A DNA stretch of 64,000 bases from REEB52 sp964626905. Its GTDB lineage: Bacteria > Chlamydiota > Chlamydiia > Chlamydiales > SM23-39. Numbering within the stretch: the stretch's first letter is position 1; every line of letters starts with the position of its first letter. Shown here in pieces: positions 1-7,891 of this stretch. Where the stretch lies: the NCBI GenBank assembly GCA_964626905.1, contig CAZVHA010000001.1:186001-250000 (forward strand), in the 5' to 3' direction. Position numbers and translations under genes: made by a program. The notes below the pieces were generated by a model, which saw only the letters and a program-made list of their open reading frames with translations, was not told the DNA's origin and did not search any database.

Positions 1-454
1 CCGCTTCGCTAAAATAACTCTCTTGCACTCCGGCCGCTCCCGGACTTGCCCCCGAAGAAATCGTCGTCGGCGACCCCGCAGTTGCTGTCGGAACCCCCGT
101 TTCGGGAAATCCGGCCTTTTGCCTGTAATAAAAACTGCTAAATTCCAAGCTCGGATAAAAAGAACTCAAACTTTCCCCATACTGCGCAGCAGATGAACGG
201 GCAACTGCCCATGTCTGCTTCGTCGTCGGATTGTTTTGAAGGGCGATATCCAAAAGCTCCGATAGCGATAATTCCCCAGAACTAAAGTCGGGAGGGAGCA
301 TCGTCTTGCAGTATTTTGAGGAGATGAGATTGTTTCCCTCCATCGGCGTCCAGGTCGAAAAGGGGGTCATTGGCGCAAGATCAAAGGGCGCACGGGCATC
401 CCGTATGCAACTGCTGAGTAGAATAACGAGAGGCGCATAGCGACAAATCCCCAT
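1..454 (-). CDS. TolC-family outer membrane efflux lipoprotein (5' part, cut by window edge)
   Basis: The frame is open on the minus strand from an ATG at 454 to the left edge, about 151 codons. The N-terminus is a short lipoprotein signal with a lipobox (LLSSC, Cys about residue 16). About 45 residues further on comes LSLSELLDIALQNNP followed by an alanine-rich helix and SFYPSLEFSSFY. This is the typical start of the first outer-membrane efflux repeat of TolC/OprM-type channels, which form the outer-membrane exit duct of tripartite pumps. The gene starts 40 bases after the gatB stop on the same strand and may be read from the same transcript. The Shine-Dalgarno is weak, so the start is chosen on the signal peptide. 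Most of the channel domain lies outside the window. Confidence 0.8.
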   Translation of the reverse strand, partial: MGICRYAPLVILLSSCIRDARAPFDLAPMTPFSTWTPMEGNNLISSKYCKTMLPPDFSSGELSLSELLDIALQNNPTTKQTWAVARSSAAQYGESLSSFYPSLEFSSFYYRQKAGFPETGVPTATAGSPTTISSGASPGAAGVQESYFSEA

Positions 455-494
455 ATGCCCGGTACATAATGGAGGGCGAGTTAGAAATCAACCT

Positions 495-1937
495 TTATAA
501 ACTGCTTAGCTTTTTACGCAAAAGTTCATTGACCACTTGAGGCGAAGCCTTTCCACGGGTGAGCTTCATCACAGCGCCCACTAAATAGGAAAACGCCTTT
601 TCTCGTCCCGCTTTGTAATCGAGGATCGATTGGGGGTTCTCCTTCAGCACCTGATCGATGAGGGGTCCAATCATCTCGAGGTCGCTCGTCGGCTGGTAGT
701 CGGGGTTTTTGGCGACGATTTCTTCCGGATTGACCCCGGGGTTTTTGACCATATCATCTGCGACCGACTTGGCAATGCGCCCCGTGATTTGATTTTTTTC
801 GATCATTGCCACAAGCTTTGCGACGTGAATGGGCAAAATGCCCGCTTGGACAAGTGTTTTCCCAACCTCTTTGAGCCTTCCTGCAAATTCGATCGTGATC
901 CAATTGCAAAGTAATTTCGCATTGCTACAGTGCTTGAGAGACTCTTCAAAATAGTCGGACAACACCTTTTCTTGGATGAGTACTTCGGCTGCATATTCGG
1001 AAAGACCCAAATCGGACACATAGCGCCTCTCCCGATCGTGGGGGAGTTCCGGGAGCATGGAGCGGATCTCAAGGATGTAGCTGTCTGATAAAACAAGAGG
1101 GGGGAGATCGGGCTCAGGGAAGTAGCGGTAGTCGTCGGCGCTCTCTTTGCCGCGCATCAATACAGCCACCTTTTTCTCAGGGTCCCATCGATAGGTGCCG
1201 GGAGGAATGAGCTCAATCGGTTTTGTATGGGGATGTTTCTGATAGAGGGCGATTTGCCGCTTCACTTCAGATTCGATCGCCATCTCCATGAAAGAAAACG
1301 AGTTCATGTTTTTGATCTCGATGCGAGGTCTCAACCCCTTTTCCCCTTTCAAGCGAACAGAAATATTCGCATCCATCCGAAAACAGCCCTCCTCCATATT
1401 TGCATCGGAGGCATTTAAATAGAGGAGAATGGCTCTTACCGCTGCGGCGTAAAGACTCGCCTCTTTGGCAGAGTGGATGCAAGGCTCCGACACAATCTCA
1501 ATGAGGGGGGCCCCCGCCCGATTGTAGTCGACCCCCGCAAATGTGCTAAAATGCTTGAGCATCCCCGCATCATCCTCAATATGGGCCCGATTCACAAAGA
1601 ACGTTTTTCCCCCCGCCCGCACCTCTCCCCCCTGAATGAGCGGATGTTCGAACTGGGTGATCTGAAAGTTACGCGGACTGTCGGGATAAAAATAGGATTT
1701 TCGATCAAATGTGCTCAAATGTGCAATATTGGCCCCAATGGCAAGGCCAAACTGGACCGCTTTGCGCACCACCTCTTCATTTAAAACGGGGAGCGCTCCT
1801 GGCTGGCCAGTGCAAACAGCAGAAATATTCGTATTCGGCTCCTCTCCAAAACAGTTGGGAGCAGGGCTAAAAATCTTCGTCTTTGTGTTGAGCTGTGCAT
1901 GGATCTCTAGGCCGACGACCGGTTCCCACTCACTCAT
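495..1937 (-). CDS. gatB: Aspartyl/glutamyl-tRNA amidotransferase subunit B
   Basis: GatB binds the misacylated Glu-tRNA(Gln) or Asp-tRNA(Asn) in the GatCAB complex, activates the side chain with ATP and passes it ammonia from GatA. The N-terminus has the family signature VVGLEIHAQL, then CTGQPGALPVLN and a FDRKSYFYPDSPRNFQ block of the kinase-like cradle. The C-terminal 150 residues are the helical and YqeY-like tail that grips the tRNA. At 480 residues the length is normal. The ATG at 1937 is preferred over an upstream one because it has GAGGG seven bases before it and the family starts here; it overlaps the gatA stop by 8 bases. The complex implies that the organism lacks a full set of discriminating GlnRS/AsnRS, as is usual in chlamydiae. 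Confidence 0.97.
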   Translation of the reverse strand: MSEWEPVVGLEIHAQLNTKTKIFSPAPNCFGEEPNTNISAVCTGQPGALPVLNEEVVRKAVQFGLAIGANIAHLSTFDRKSYFYPDSPRNFQITQFEHPLIQGGEVRAGGKTFFVNRAHIEDDAGMLKHFSTFAGVDYNRAGAPLIEIVSEPCIHSAKEASLYAAAVRAILLYLNASDANMEEGCFRMDANISVRLKGEKGLRPRIEIKNMNSFSFMEMAIESEVKRQIALYQKHPHTKPIELIPPGTYRWDPEKKVAVLMRGKESADDYRYFPEPDLPPLVLSDSYILEIRSMLPELPHDRERRYVSDLGLSEYAAEVLIQEKVLSDYFEESLKHCSNAKLLCNWITIEFAGRLKEVGKTLVQAGILPIHVAKLVAMIEKNQITGRIAKSVADDMVKNPGVNPEEIVAKNPDYQPTSDLEMIGPLIDQVLKENPQSILDYKAGREKAFSYLVGAVMKLTRGKASPQVVNELLRKKLSSL

Positions 1938-3387
1938 AATCCCTCGGAATGCGCAAGTGTTTTGTCGCCTGTTCATAGGCGTAGGCGATCTGCATCACGG
2001 AGACATCGCACATTTGGGCCCCAACGATCTGCAATCCCAAAGGCATCCCCTTGAGATCGTATCCAGAGGGGACGCTAATCGCAGGGAGGCCTGCCAAATT
2101 TGCGGGGACTGTAAAGATGTCTTGCAAATACATCTCCACCGGATCCTGGATCGCCCCAAATTCAAATGCCCCCGACGGCGTCACAGGCATGATCACCGCA
2201 TCGCACTGATTGAACGCCCGATCAAACGCATCGATGATTAAGGTGCGCACCTTTTGCCCCTTTTTGTAAAAGGCGTCCTGGTAGCCCGCAGAGAGGACAT
2301 AGGTGCCGAGCATGATCCTCTTTTTCACCTCTTTCCCAAACCCTTCCTTCCGCGATAGCTCATACACCTCCTCAAGGGTTTTCGCCTCTTTCGATCTGAG
2401 ACCATAACGGATCCCGTCAAAACGGGCCAGATTGGTCGAGGCTTCCGCAGTCGCCAAGATGTAGTAGACTGCAATGGAGTATTTTAAAATGTCGAGATCG
2501 ACTTCGACAAAGAGAGCTCCAAGATCTTTCAGCACTTGAATCGCCTCTTCAAAATTTTTGCGCGCCTGTGGGTTTAAATTTCCTAAAAAATTCCAAGGAA
2601 CGCCGATCGTGATCTCTTTTTCTAGGTGAGGGGAGAGGGGATAGTTTTCCGGGGGGAGATCGAGCGATGTCGCATCGTGAGGGCAGTGCCTTCCGATCAC
2701 CTCCATCGTGAGGGCGGCATCCGCAACCGTTGTGGTCATCGGCCCGATCTGATCGAGCGACGAGCCAAATGCGACAAGGCCATAGCGCGATACCCTTCCA
2801 TAGGTGGGTTTGAAGCCGACAACGCCGCAAAAACTGGCCGGCTGCCGAATCGATCCCCCGGTATCACTTCCTGTCGCAATCGCGCTTAAACGGGCAGCGA
2901 CAGCGGCTGAAGATCCCCCCGAGGAGCCTCCGGGAACGCAACTCTCATTCCACGGGTTGCGAGTGGGAAAAAAGGCCGAATTTTCAGTCGAAGAGCCAAA
3001 GGCAAACTCATCGAGGTTCGATTTGCCCAAAATCAGCGCATCTTCTTCCTCCAAAAGTCGGACGGCACTCGCGCTGAAAGGGGCTTTGTAATTTTTCAAA
3101 TACAAAGAGCCGCAGCTCGTCAGCTCATGGGCCACATGCATATTGTCTTTGATTGTGATCGGAACCGCCGCCAGCTTGCCGAGTGGCCTGTTTTGCGAGC
3201 GCCTCCGATCGAGGCTTTCTGCTTTTAGGAGAACTCTAGGGGCAAAAACGGAGAGAAAGGCTCCCAATTTCCCGTTGTGTTGATCGATCCTTTTTAAAAA
3301 ATGCTCGGCGATCTTCAGGGCAGACAGTTCGCCGCGGATAAAAGCTCCATTGAGTTCTTGGGCAGAGAGGTGGTGGAGCTTTTTCAT
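1930..3387 (-). CDS. gatA: Glutamyl-tRNA(Gln) amidotransferase subunit A
   Basis: GatA hydrolyses glutamine and supplies ammonia to GatB. It belongs to the amidase-signature family. The catalytic Ser-cisSer-Lys triad can be read from ITIKDN (Lys about 80), GGSSGGSSAAVAAR (about 155) and GSDTGGSIRQPASF (about 178). The last is followed by the conserved FKPTYGRVSRYG block. Length is 485 residues, as expected. Its ATG follows the gatC stop directly (TAAATG), and its own stop overlaps the start of gatB, so the three subunits form one translationally coupled operon in the order C-A-B. Confidence 0.97.
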   Translation of the reverse strand: MKKLHHLSAQELNGAFIRGELSALKIAEHFLKRIDQHNGKLGAFLSVFAPRVLLKAESLDRRRSQNRPLGKLAAVPITIKDNMHVAHELTSCGSLYLKNYKAPFSASAVRLLEEEDALILGKSNLDEFAFGSSTENSAFFPTRNPWNESCVPGGSSGGSSAAVAARLSAIATGSDTGGSIRQPASFCGVVGFKPTYGRVSRYGLVAFGSSLDQIGPMTTTVADAALTMEVIGRHCPHDATSLDLPPENYPLSPHLEKEITIGVPWNFLGNLNPQARKNFEEAIQVLKDLGALFVEVDLDILKYSIAVYYILATAEASTNLARFDGIRYGLRSKEAKTLEEVYELSRKEGFGKEVKKRIMLGTYVLSAGYQDAFYKKGQKVRTLIIDAFDRAFNQCDAVIMPVTPSGAFEFGAIQDPVEMYLQDIFTVPANLAGLPAISVPSGYDLKGMPLGLQIVGAQMCDVSVMQIAYAYEQATKHLRIPRDYE

Positions 3388-3693
3388 TTAGGAACTCGGC
3401 TTCAATATAGGGGGGACCTTGATCATGCCGCCGATCTGCTCGGGGGCATCTGCTAAGAATTCCTCCCGGGGCAAAGGATCCGATGGGACGTCTTTGCGCA
3501 GTGTCAAATTGGACATCCCCCGAAGAACATAGCGGCAAGTCGCCGTATTTTCCGTATCGACCTCTTTGAGGTGGCCGATGTAGGCCAAAACGCGGGATAG
3601 ACTTTTGAGGATATCCTCTCCTTCAGCAGGCGAGCATTCGATTTTGCAAAGCTTTTTTAAATGCTCAAGGGTTTGATGATCAAAGTGGCTCAT
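3388..3693 (-). CDS. gatC: Asp/Glu-tRNA amidotransferase subunit C
   Basis: GatC is the small belt-like subunit that wraps between GatA and GatB and stabilises them. The 101-residue product starts with the short N-terminal helix typical of the family (DHQTLEHLKKLCKIE), followed by an ILKSLSRVLAYIGHLKEVDTEN helix-turn region and a C-terminal extended segment with DPLPREEFLADAPEQ. It is the first gene of the operon; its stop is fused to the gatA start. The 109 bases between it and the divergent gene at 3803 must hold both promoters, but I see no confident core promoter there. Confidence 0.93.
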   Translation of the reverse strand: MSHFDHQTLEHLKKLCKIECSPAEGEDILKSLSRVLAYIGHLKEVDTENTATCRYVLRGMSNLTLRKDVPSDPLPREEFLADAPEQIGGMIKVPPILKPSS

Positions 3694-3802
3694 ACAATAC
3701 TGGCCCCAAAAATAGCACCTTCATGCGTATTGGTCAACAAGAGTTCTCGACACCGATTGAAAAATTTAGTAGGATGGGTTTAGGTAGCTTTTAGGAGGAG
3801 AT

Positions 3803-4033
3803 ATGAAAGCGTTTCGGTTTATTGTTATGCTGCTCGTAGTCATCGGTGCATTGAACTGGGGGCTCGTCGGCTTTTTCGGATATGATTTGATTGGGCACAT
3901 TTTTGGCGGAAGTATGTCCGCTGGTGCGCGGGTCATTTTTGCGATCGTCGGCTTGGCGGGTCTTTATAGCATCAGCTTCCTTTGCCATTGCTGTTCTTGT
4001 GGTTGCAAAAGTTGTTCTAAAGACAAGAGATAA
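3803..4033 (+). CDS. DUF378-family small membrane protein
   Basis: A 76-residue protein with two hydrophobic segments (residues 5-27 and 38-62). The first carries the DUF378 signature ALNWGLVGFFGYDLI. The second ends in a cysteine-rich basic tail (CHCCSCGCKSCSKDKR) that is likely cytoplasmic and could bind metal or be oxidised. The role of the family is unknown. The start is secure: AGGAGGAG lies five bases upstream of the ATG. It stands alone, divergent from gatC, and is followed by a G6/C6 hairpin terminator. Confidence 0.85.
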   Translation: MKAFRFIVMLLVVIGALNWGLVGFFGYDLIGHIFGGSMSAGARVIFAIVGLAGLYSISFLCHCCSCGCKSCSKDKR

Positions 4034-4061
4034 GCTCAGAGATAAGCTCTTTGTTCGTCCA

Positions 4062-4081
4062 AAGGGGGGCTTACCCCCCTT
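4062..4081 (+). terminator. Hairpin after the DUF378 gene
   Basis: AAGGGGGG and CCCCCCTT pair perfectly around a CTTA loop, 28 bases after the stop codon at 4033. There is no long T-run, so it may be a weak or bidirectional terminator. It sits just outside the left arm of the large palindrome. Confidence 0.55.
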
Positions 4082-4088
4082 ATCAATG

Positions 4089-4692
4089 GGTGTTGAGAGA
4101 AAAAGAGAAAAGAAAAAAGTAGACGGTCGGGCTGCTCCGCTCACGCTACGCCCCCGCACGCCCAGTGGCCCTATCTGAGACTTTGTGGACTGGGGTCGCT
4201 GACGCTCCCCCTATCGCGTGCTCGCCGCTCGCCGTGCAGAGCACTGCTCTTTGCGGCTGTGCTGCGATTCTACTGTGTCTCAGCGGGCATCGGCTACGAT
4301 GAGCGCTCCAGCTTCGCTTCCGCGTCGCATCGTAGGAAAGGCCGGGCTTCGCCTCGGCCTCTTTTGTGCACTCAAACACTAATTGCAGCATTGCACTTTT
4401 GACGCATAAAAGGGCCGAGGCGAAGCCCGGCCCTCCCTACGATGCGACATGGAGGCGAAGCCGAAATGCTCATCGTAGCCCGAGCCCGCTGAGACAAAGT
4501 AGAATCGCAGCACAGCCGCAAAGAGCAGTGCTCTGCACGGCGAGCGGCGAGCACGCGATAGGGGGAGCGTTAGCGACCCCAGTCTACAAAGTCTCAGGTA
4601 GGGCCACTGGGCGTGCGGGGGCGTAGCGTGAGCGGAGCAGCCCGACCGACTATCCTCCTATACCCTTTTTTTCTTCTTTTTCTCTCAACACC
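4089..4692. repeat. 604-bp imperfect palindrome (about 280-bp inverted arms)
   Basis: The left arm (about 4089-4370) and right arm (about 4402-4692) are inverted copies of one GC-rich unit, separated by a loop of about 31 bases. Both ends read GGTGTTGAGAG going inward, then an A/G-rich stretch, then GGTCGGGCTGCTCCGC, and so on to CCTCGGCC near the loop. The arms differ by scattered substitutions and by an insertion of roughly 20 bases in the right arm around 4655-4680. Both arms keep the same stop-poor frames, but these have no coding look and I treat them as incidental. I see no target duplication and no transposase. It fills the intergenic space between 4034 and 4788. Confidence 0.9.
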
Positions 4693-4788
4693 TAAATTCT
4701 CTTGGCTGAAAACTCCCATTCCTTTATCCTGTCGTTGAAGGGCCGTGTTCGGAATACAATGGCCTTCAGATTGAATAAGGAGTTCTCT

Positions 4789-5001
4789 ATGTTAGCAATG
4801 TTTGCTATGACCGTTCTCTTAGCTGCAACTTCACCTGCACAAGAGATTCTCGATGATCTCGAAAATCAAGAGATCGTGTTTTATGATGATCAAACTAATG
4901 AAGGTGAGATTGCCCTAAACGACGATAGCGAATATCAAGATTTGTTGTTGCTCGAAGATGAAAGCGAAATTGCAGAGCAGCTTTCCGCTGAAGAGGAATA
5001 G
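4789..5001 (+). CDS. Small acidic exported protein, unknown function
   Basis: A 70-residue protein with a signal-like N-terminus (MLAMFAMTVLLAATSPAQ, probable cleavage after ATSPA or nearby). The very acidic tail of about 50 residues has four short blocks of Asp/Glu (DDLEN, YDDQTNEGE, LLLLEDESE, LSAEEE). I do not recognise a family. The ATG at 4789 is chosen because AAGGAG lies six bases upstream; the frame also extends back to 4702 but the extra residues look non-coding. The gene is flanked by the large palindrome and by a hairpin at 5015-5047. Confidence 0.65.
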   Translation: MLAMFAMTVLLAATSPAQEILDDLENQEIVFYDDQTNEGEIALNDDSEYQDLLLLEDESEIAEQLSAEEE

Positions 5002-5014
5002 GAAATCATAGCGA

Positions 5015-5047
5015 AGCTTGAGCGGGCTAAAACGGCCCGTTCAAGTT
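5015..5047 (+). terminator. Rho-independent terminator-like hairpin
   Basis: CTTGAGCGGGC at 5017-5027 pairs with GCCCGTTCAAG at 5035-5045 around a short A-rich loop, flanked by AA and TTT. It follows the small acidic protein gene by 16 bases and lies just before the next membrane-protein gene. Confidence 0.7.
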
Positions 5048-5062
5048 TCACTTTGCAATAAA

Positions 5063-5650
5063 ATGAGTCCCTTCATCTCCATGTGGAGCCAACCTCGAAA
5101 TACCATTCGAGATATCGCCTTTAATAGGCCCCGTTTCGGCGTCTATTTCCTGGCTAGCATCTACGCGCTTCAAGGGTTCTTTTTCTACGCCAATTGGTGG
5201 TCGCTCGGCATTCGGGAACGCTACCCCCTTTACCTCGCCCTCGGAATTGTCCTGTCCCCACTCGTGGGAATCCTTTGGCTCTATTTGACAGGCGCCCTTT
5301 TTTACCTCTCCGGAAAACTCTTTCACGGACAGGCCTCTTTGCTGCAAATCAGAGCTTTAGTCGCTTGGTCTGCGATCCCCTTTACCATCACCTTGGTCAT
5401 GTGGCTCCTCCTCCTCTTCTATACCCCCGAGTACACCTTTATTCAAGAATCGGGCCCCTATTCTTCCATTTTTATCAACACCATCACCTTAATGGTGAAA
5501 ATTTGGTCTTTTGTCCTTCTCATCCAGTCCTTAAGAGAGGTTCAGCGCTTCTCGCTGAGAGTGGCTATTATCAATATCTTGATCGTTTGGTTCATCTCTT
5601 GGATCCTCTTTTTCGTTGCATTTTCGTTAATTCGTTTGATTGTAATATAA
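5063..5650 (+). CDS. Yip1-like polytopic membrane protein (paralogue 1)
   Basis: About 195 residues with five hydrophobic segments. It opens with MWSQPRNTIRDIA, the short amphipathic lead-in seen in bacterial YIP1/YckC-like families, and then FGVYFLASIYALQGFFF. It aligns along its whole length with the next gene, including the W-(S/T)-x-P-(R/K)-x-T start, the LSGKLFHGQ/WTGKWFKGEG block and the ALVAWSAIPF/ASFAWSCVPI block. The start is not certain: ATG codons at 5063 and 5081 both fit and neither has a good ribosome site. The role is unknown; family members are usually integral membrane proteins without known enzymatic activity. Confidence 0.75.
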   Translation: MSPFISMWSQPRNTIRDIAFNRPRFGVYFLASIYALQGFFFYANWWSLGIRERYPLYLALGIVLSPLVGILWLYLTGALFYLSGKLFHGQASLLQIRALVAWSAIPFTITLVMWLLLLFYTPEYTFIQESGPYSSIFINTITLMVKIWSFVLLIQSLREVQRFSLRVAIINILIVWFISWILFFVAFSLIRLIVI

Positions 5651-5765
5651 TTAATTGCTGTTATGCGTCTTACGCAATTATTTGTGTTTATATTTATATT
5701 TAATTTAAAATAAGCCTAAGGGTGGCGCCGAATTTTTTTGGGGTCCTCCTAGAATTTGAGGGGTT

Positions 5766-6404
5766 ATGGAACGCCAAAGTCCTTGGGTTTCAATTTGGAC
5801 GAAGCCGAAGGAGACCATTGCTTGGATCGCAGAAGAAAATCCGAATCGCTCCTTGTGGTTGTTTGCTTGGATTTACGGATTTTGTTCTCTACTCAATCTC
5901 TTTGAATCGATGATGATGGGGAATGTGATGGGCCCCATTGGGGTTTTTGCCATTGCCTTTGTGGTCGCCCCTATTTATGGTTGGGTTGCCTTTGCGATTT
6001 GGAGCTGGTTTGTCCTTTGGACGGGAAAATGGTTTAAAGGGGAGGGGACATTCCAAACAGTTCGGGCCTCTTTTGCCTGGTCTTGCGTCCCAATTGCGAT
6101 CAATATTCCGTTGTGGATTATTTTAGTCCTCTTATTTGGGCATCAGATTTTTTCTAATTTCCCGAATGCCCATTTAATTACGCCTCCCAAGATGATCGCC
6201 CTGTTTTCTATTTTGGTCTTGCGGGTGATTTTGGCGGTTTGGTCGTTGATTATTTTTCTAAATGCTTTAGCTCAAGTGCAAAACTACTCAGTACTCAGGG
6301 CTGTTTTCAATGTGGTGGTTGCGGCCATCCTTTTGGGGATTTTGTTCTTTATCTTTTGGAGCGGTTTGATTTTTGTTCTAGGGAAATTAGCAGCGATTCA
6401 GTAA
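5766..6404 (+). CDS. Yip1-like polytopic membrane protein (paralogue 2)
   Basis: 212 residues with five hydrophobic stretches, related to the preceding gene and so a tandem duplicate. Key shared blocks are SIWTKPKETIAWIA at residues 9-22, FVLWTGKWFKGEGTFQ and ASFAWSCVPIAI. GAGGGGTT precedes the ATG, which fixes the start. It is separated from paralogue 1 by 115 AT-rich bases and is followed closely by an exported protein, so 5766-6989 could be one transcript. No function can be assigned from sequence. Confidence 0.78.
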   Translation: MERQSPWVSIWTKPKETIAWIAEENPNRSLWLFAWIYGFCSLLNLFESMMMGNVMGPIGVFAIAFVVAPIYGWVAFAIWSWFVLWTGKWFKGEGTFQTVRASFAWSCVPIAINIPLWIILVLLFGHQIFSNFPNAHLITPPKMIALFSILVLRVILAVWSLIIFLNALAQVQNYSVLRAVFNVVVAAILLGILFFIFWSGLIFVLGKLAAIQ

Positions 6405-6428
6405 ATAAAAAATAAGGGAGAAGAGCAG

Positions 6429-6989
6429 ATGAAAAACGGCCGAGTCAAAAAAATAGGAATCTGGTTTTTAGCCCTAACGCTGTTTGCCTTTCAGCTATTT
6501 TTCAGGACTGTGGGGAATGCCGAGCATGTGGGCTGGCAAAAGGTGTTTGCAAAAGGAGGGGAGTGCCACATCTCTTTTCCATCGACTCCACAGATGATCC
6601 AGCAGAGCCTTCCTTTAGCGGATGGGGTGGGCCGATTGAATTATGATGTCTATTTGGCCCCGCACGAGGATAAAGGGGTTTTTCTTCTCTTGATCGCGAC
6701 CTATCCAATGGCGCTTCCAGGGGGCCATGAAGTGGCCGGCCTTGAAGGGCTTTTAGGGGGTATTCTCAATCACAATGCCGAAAACCAACTCGTCTTTGCC
6801 GAACTGATCGATTTAATGGGGCATCCAGCCATGGACTTTTTGGTCGAAGGGGGAAGCAGCTACTTCCGGGGCCAGGCGATGATGATCGAAAATAAGCTCT
6901 ATCTGATCGCTATGGAGGGGATGAGGGGGAAAATGGATGAGGCGACCTTCAAAAAGTTCCTCAAATCATTCCAATTGTCTAGTCCCTAA
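6429..6989 (+). CDS. Exported or membrane-anchored protein, unknown function
   Basis: 186 residues. Basic residues at positions 2-8 followed by IGIWFLALTLFAFQLFF make an N-terminal signal or anchor. The mature part begins WQKVFAKGGECHISFPSTP and continues as a mixed alpha/beta domain ending FKKFLKSFQL. The pattern of a FP(S/T)xP entry and a closing FxxxxxSF(Q/R)L resembles small periplasmic proteins of unknown function seen in several bacterial groups, but I cannot name the family with confidence. A strong site (AAGGGAGAAGAG) precedes the ATG. It ends by overlapping a convergent gene by 4 bases. Confidence 0.75.
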   Translation: MKNGRVKKIGIWFLALTLFAFQLFFRTVGNAEHVGWQKVFAKGGECHISFPSTPQMIQQSLPLADGVGRLNYDVYLAPHEDKGVFLLLIATYPMALPGGHEVAGLEGLLGGILNHNAENQLVFAELIDLMGHPAMDFLVEGGSSYFRGQAMMIENKLYLIAMEGMRGKMDEATFKKFLKSFQLSSP

Positions 6990-7891
6990 ATCCCCCAATT
7001 GAGGGAGGCCCCCACGTAGGGTGCCCCTTTCAGGTGCGTGTAGAGAGAATTGCGGCCTCTATTGTTCTTGATGTAGAAATCGCCGCCAAAGTTGTAGCCG
7101 CCAAAAAGTTCAAACTCAAGCCTTAAAAACTTTTCATAGCGGAGATTCAGTTCAGCCCCCATTGTCGAGTAGCTGAAGACTGAGCGGGGGGATGGCTCAT
7201 GGCCGCCCGATCGGAATCGCTCTTTGAGGGGTCTCCCCTTCAAAGAGAGACTCCAGCGGTTATTGAAGGAGTACTCAACGGAATAGGTAATTGGGAAAAC
7301 GGCCTGAAAAAACCATTTTTTATTCAGCTCATAGTCAAGGCCGATGATCGGATAGATCTCTTGTCCTCGAAATCCGGTATAGCCGCAAGCGCCGATGTGA
7401 TAGTGCCATTTTTCCGCAAGTTCATGAACTCCCCAAAGGAGCGCCTCAAAAAGGCCGTAGGTCTTGGGGTGATTGAAATGTTCGCTGTCGATGTTGTAGT
7501 TGATTCTCGCAATCCACTCCCAATTTTCAAGCCCTTCTGTAAAAAACCCCAAAGCAAATTGCACGTAGTGAAAGTGTTTTGAGTGGAATCGGGGATTTTT
7601 GTCCCAATCCATGGTAAAAGTGTTCCATTCAATGCGGGGCAAAAAGAAGGTGCACTCATTGACGGGAAGCAAAAAATAGGTGTAGAGATTTTCCTTATTA
7701 AAGGTGAGATCCCCTGTACGGGGCCCCCCTCTGACATCGACTCCCGCTTTCCCCAAGAAAATAAGATTGCCCCCAACATGGAGCGGATGGTAATCCCAAA
7801 ATTTCTTTTGATCCTTGCACTCTTGCCCAACCAGGTGCCCAACCAGAGCAACTGCCGAGAGGAAAAATATACCGTATAGCCACTTTCTCAT
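6986..7891 (-). CDS. Probable outer-membrane beta-barrel protein
   Basis: 301 residues with an N-terminal signal (residues 1-22, ending LVGHLVGQ). The rest is rich in aromatic residues and in alternating beta-strand patterns such as WNTFTMDWDKN, HYVQFALGFF, WFFQAVFPITYSVEYSF and RLEFELFGGYNFGGDFYI. It ends in ...YVGASLNWGI, an aromatic-rich last strand of a barrel. There is no domain motif that I can name. Its ATG overlaps the recN stop by 4 bases, so it is probably translated from the recN transcript. Confidence 0.7.
   Translation of the reverse strand: MRKWLYGIFFLSAVALVGHLVGQECKDQKKFWDYHPLHVGGNLIFLGKAGVDVRGGPRTGDLTFNKENLYTYFLLPVNECTFFLPRIEWNTFTMDWDKNPRFHSKHFHYVQFALGFFTEGLENWEWIARINYNIDSEHFNHPKTYGLFEALLWGVHELAEKWHYHIGACGYTGFRGQEIYPIIGLDYELNKKWFFQAVFPITYSVEYSFNNRWSLSLKGRPLKERFRSGGHEPSPRSVFSYSTMGAELNLRYEKFLRLEFELFGGYNFGGDFYIKNNRGRNSLYTHLKGAPYVGASLNWGI

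Noticed and set aside
1711..2241. 176-codon plus-strand frame across gatA/gatB
   Set aside because: Antisense of two certain genes; no family resemblance.
4146..4626. Three 60-86 codon frames in the large palindrome, two of them near-identical on opposite strands
   Set aside because: They arise because the arms are inverted copies. Composition is repeat-like (RAEAKPG, RIAAQPQRAVLC), there is no ribosome site and no recognisable domain.
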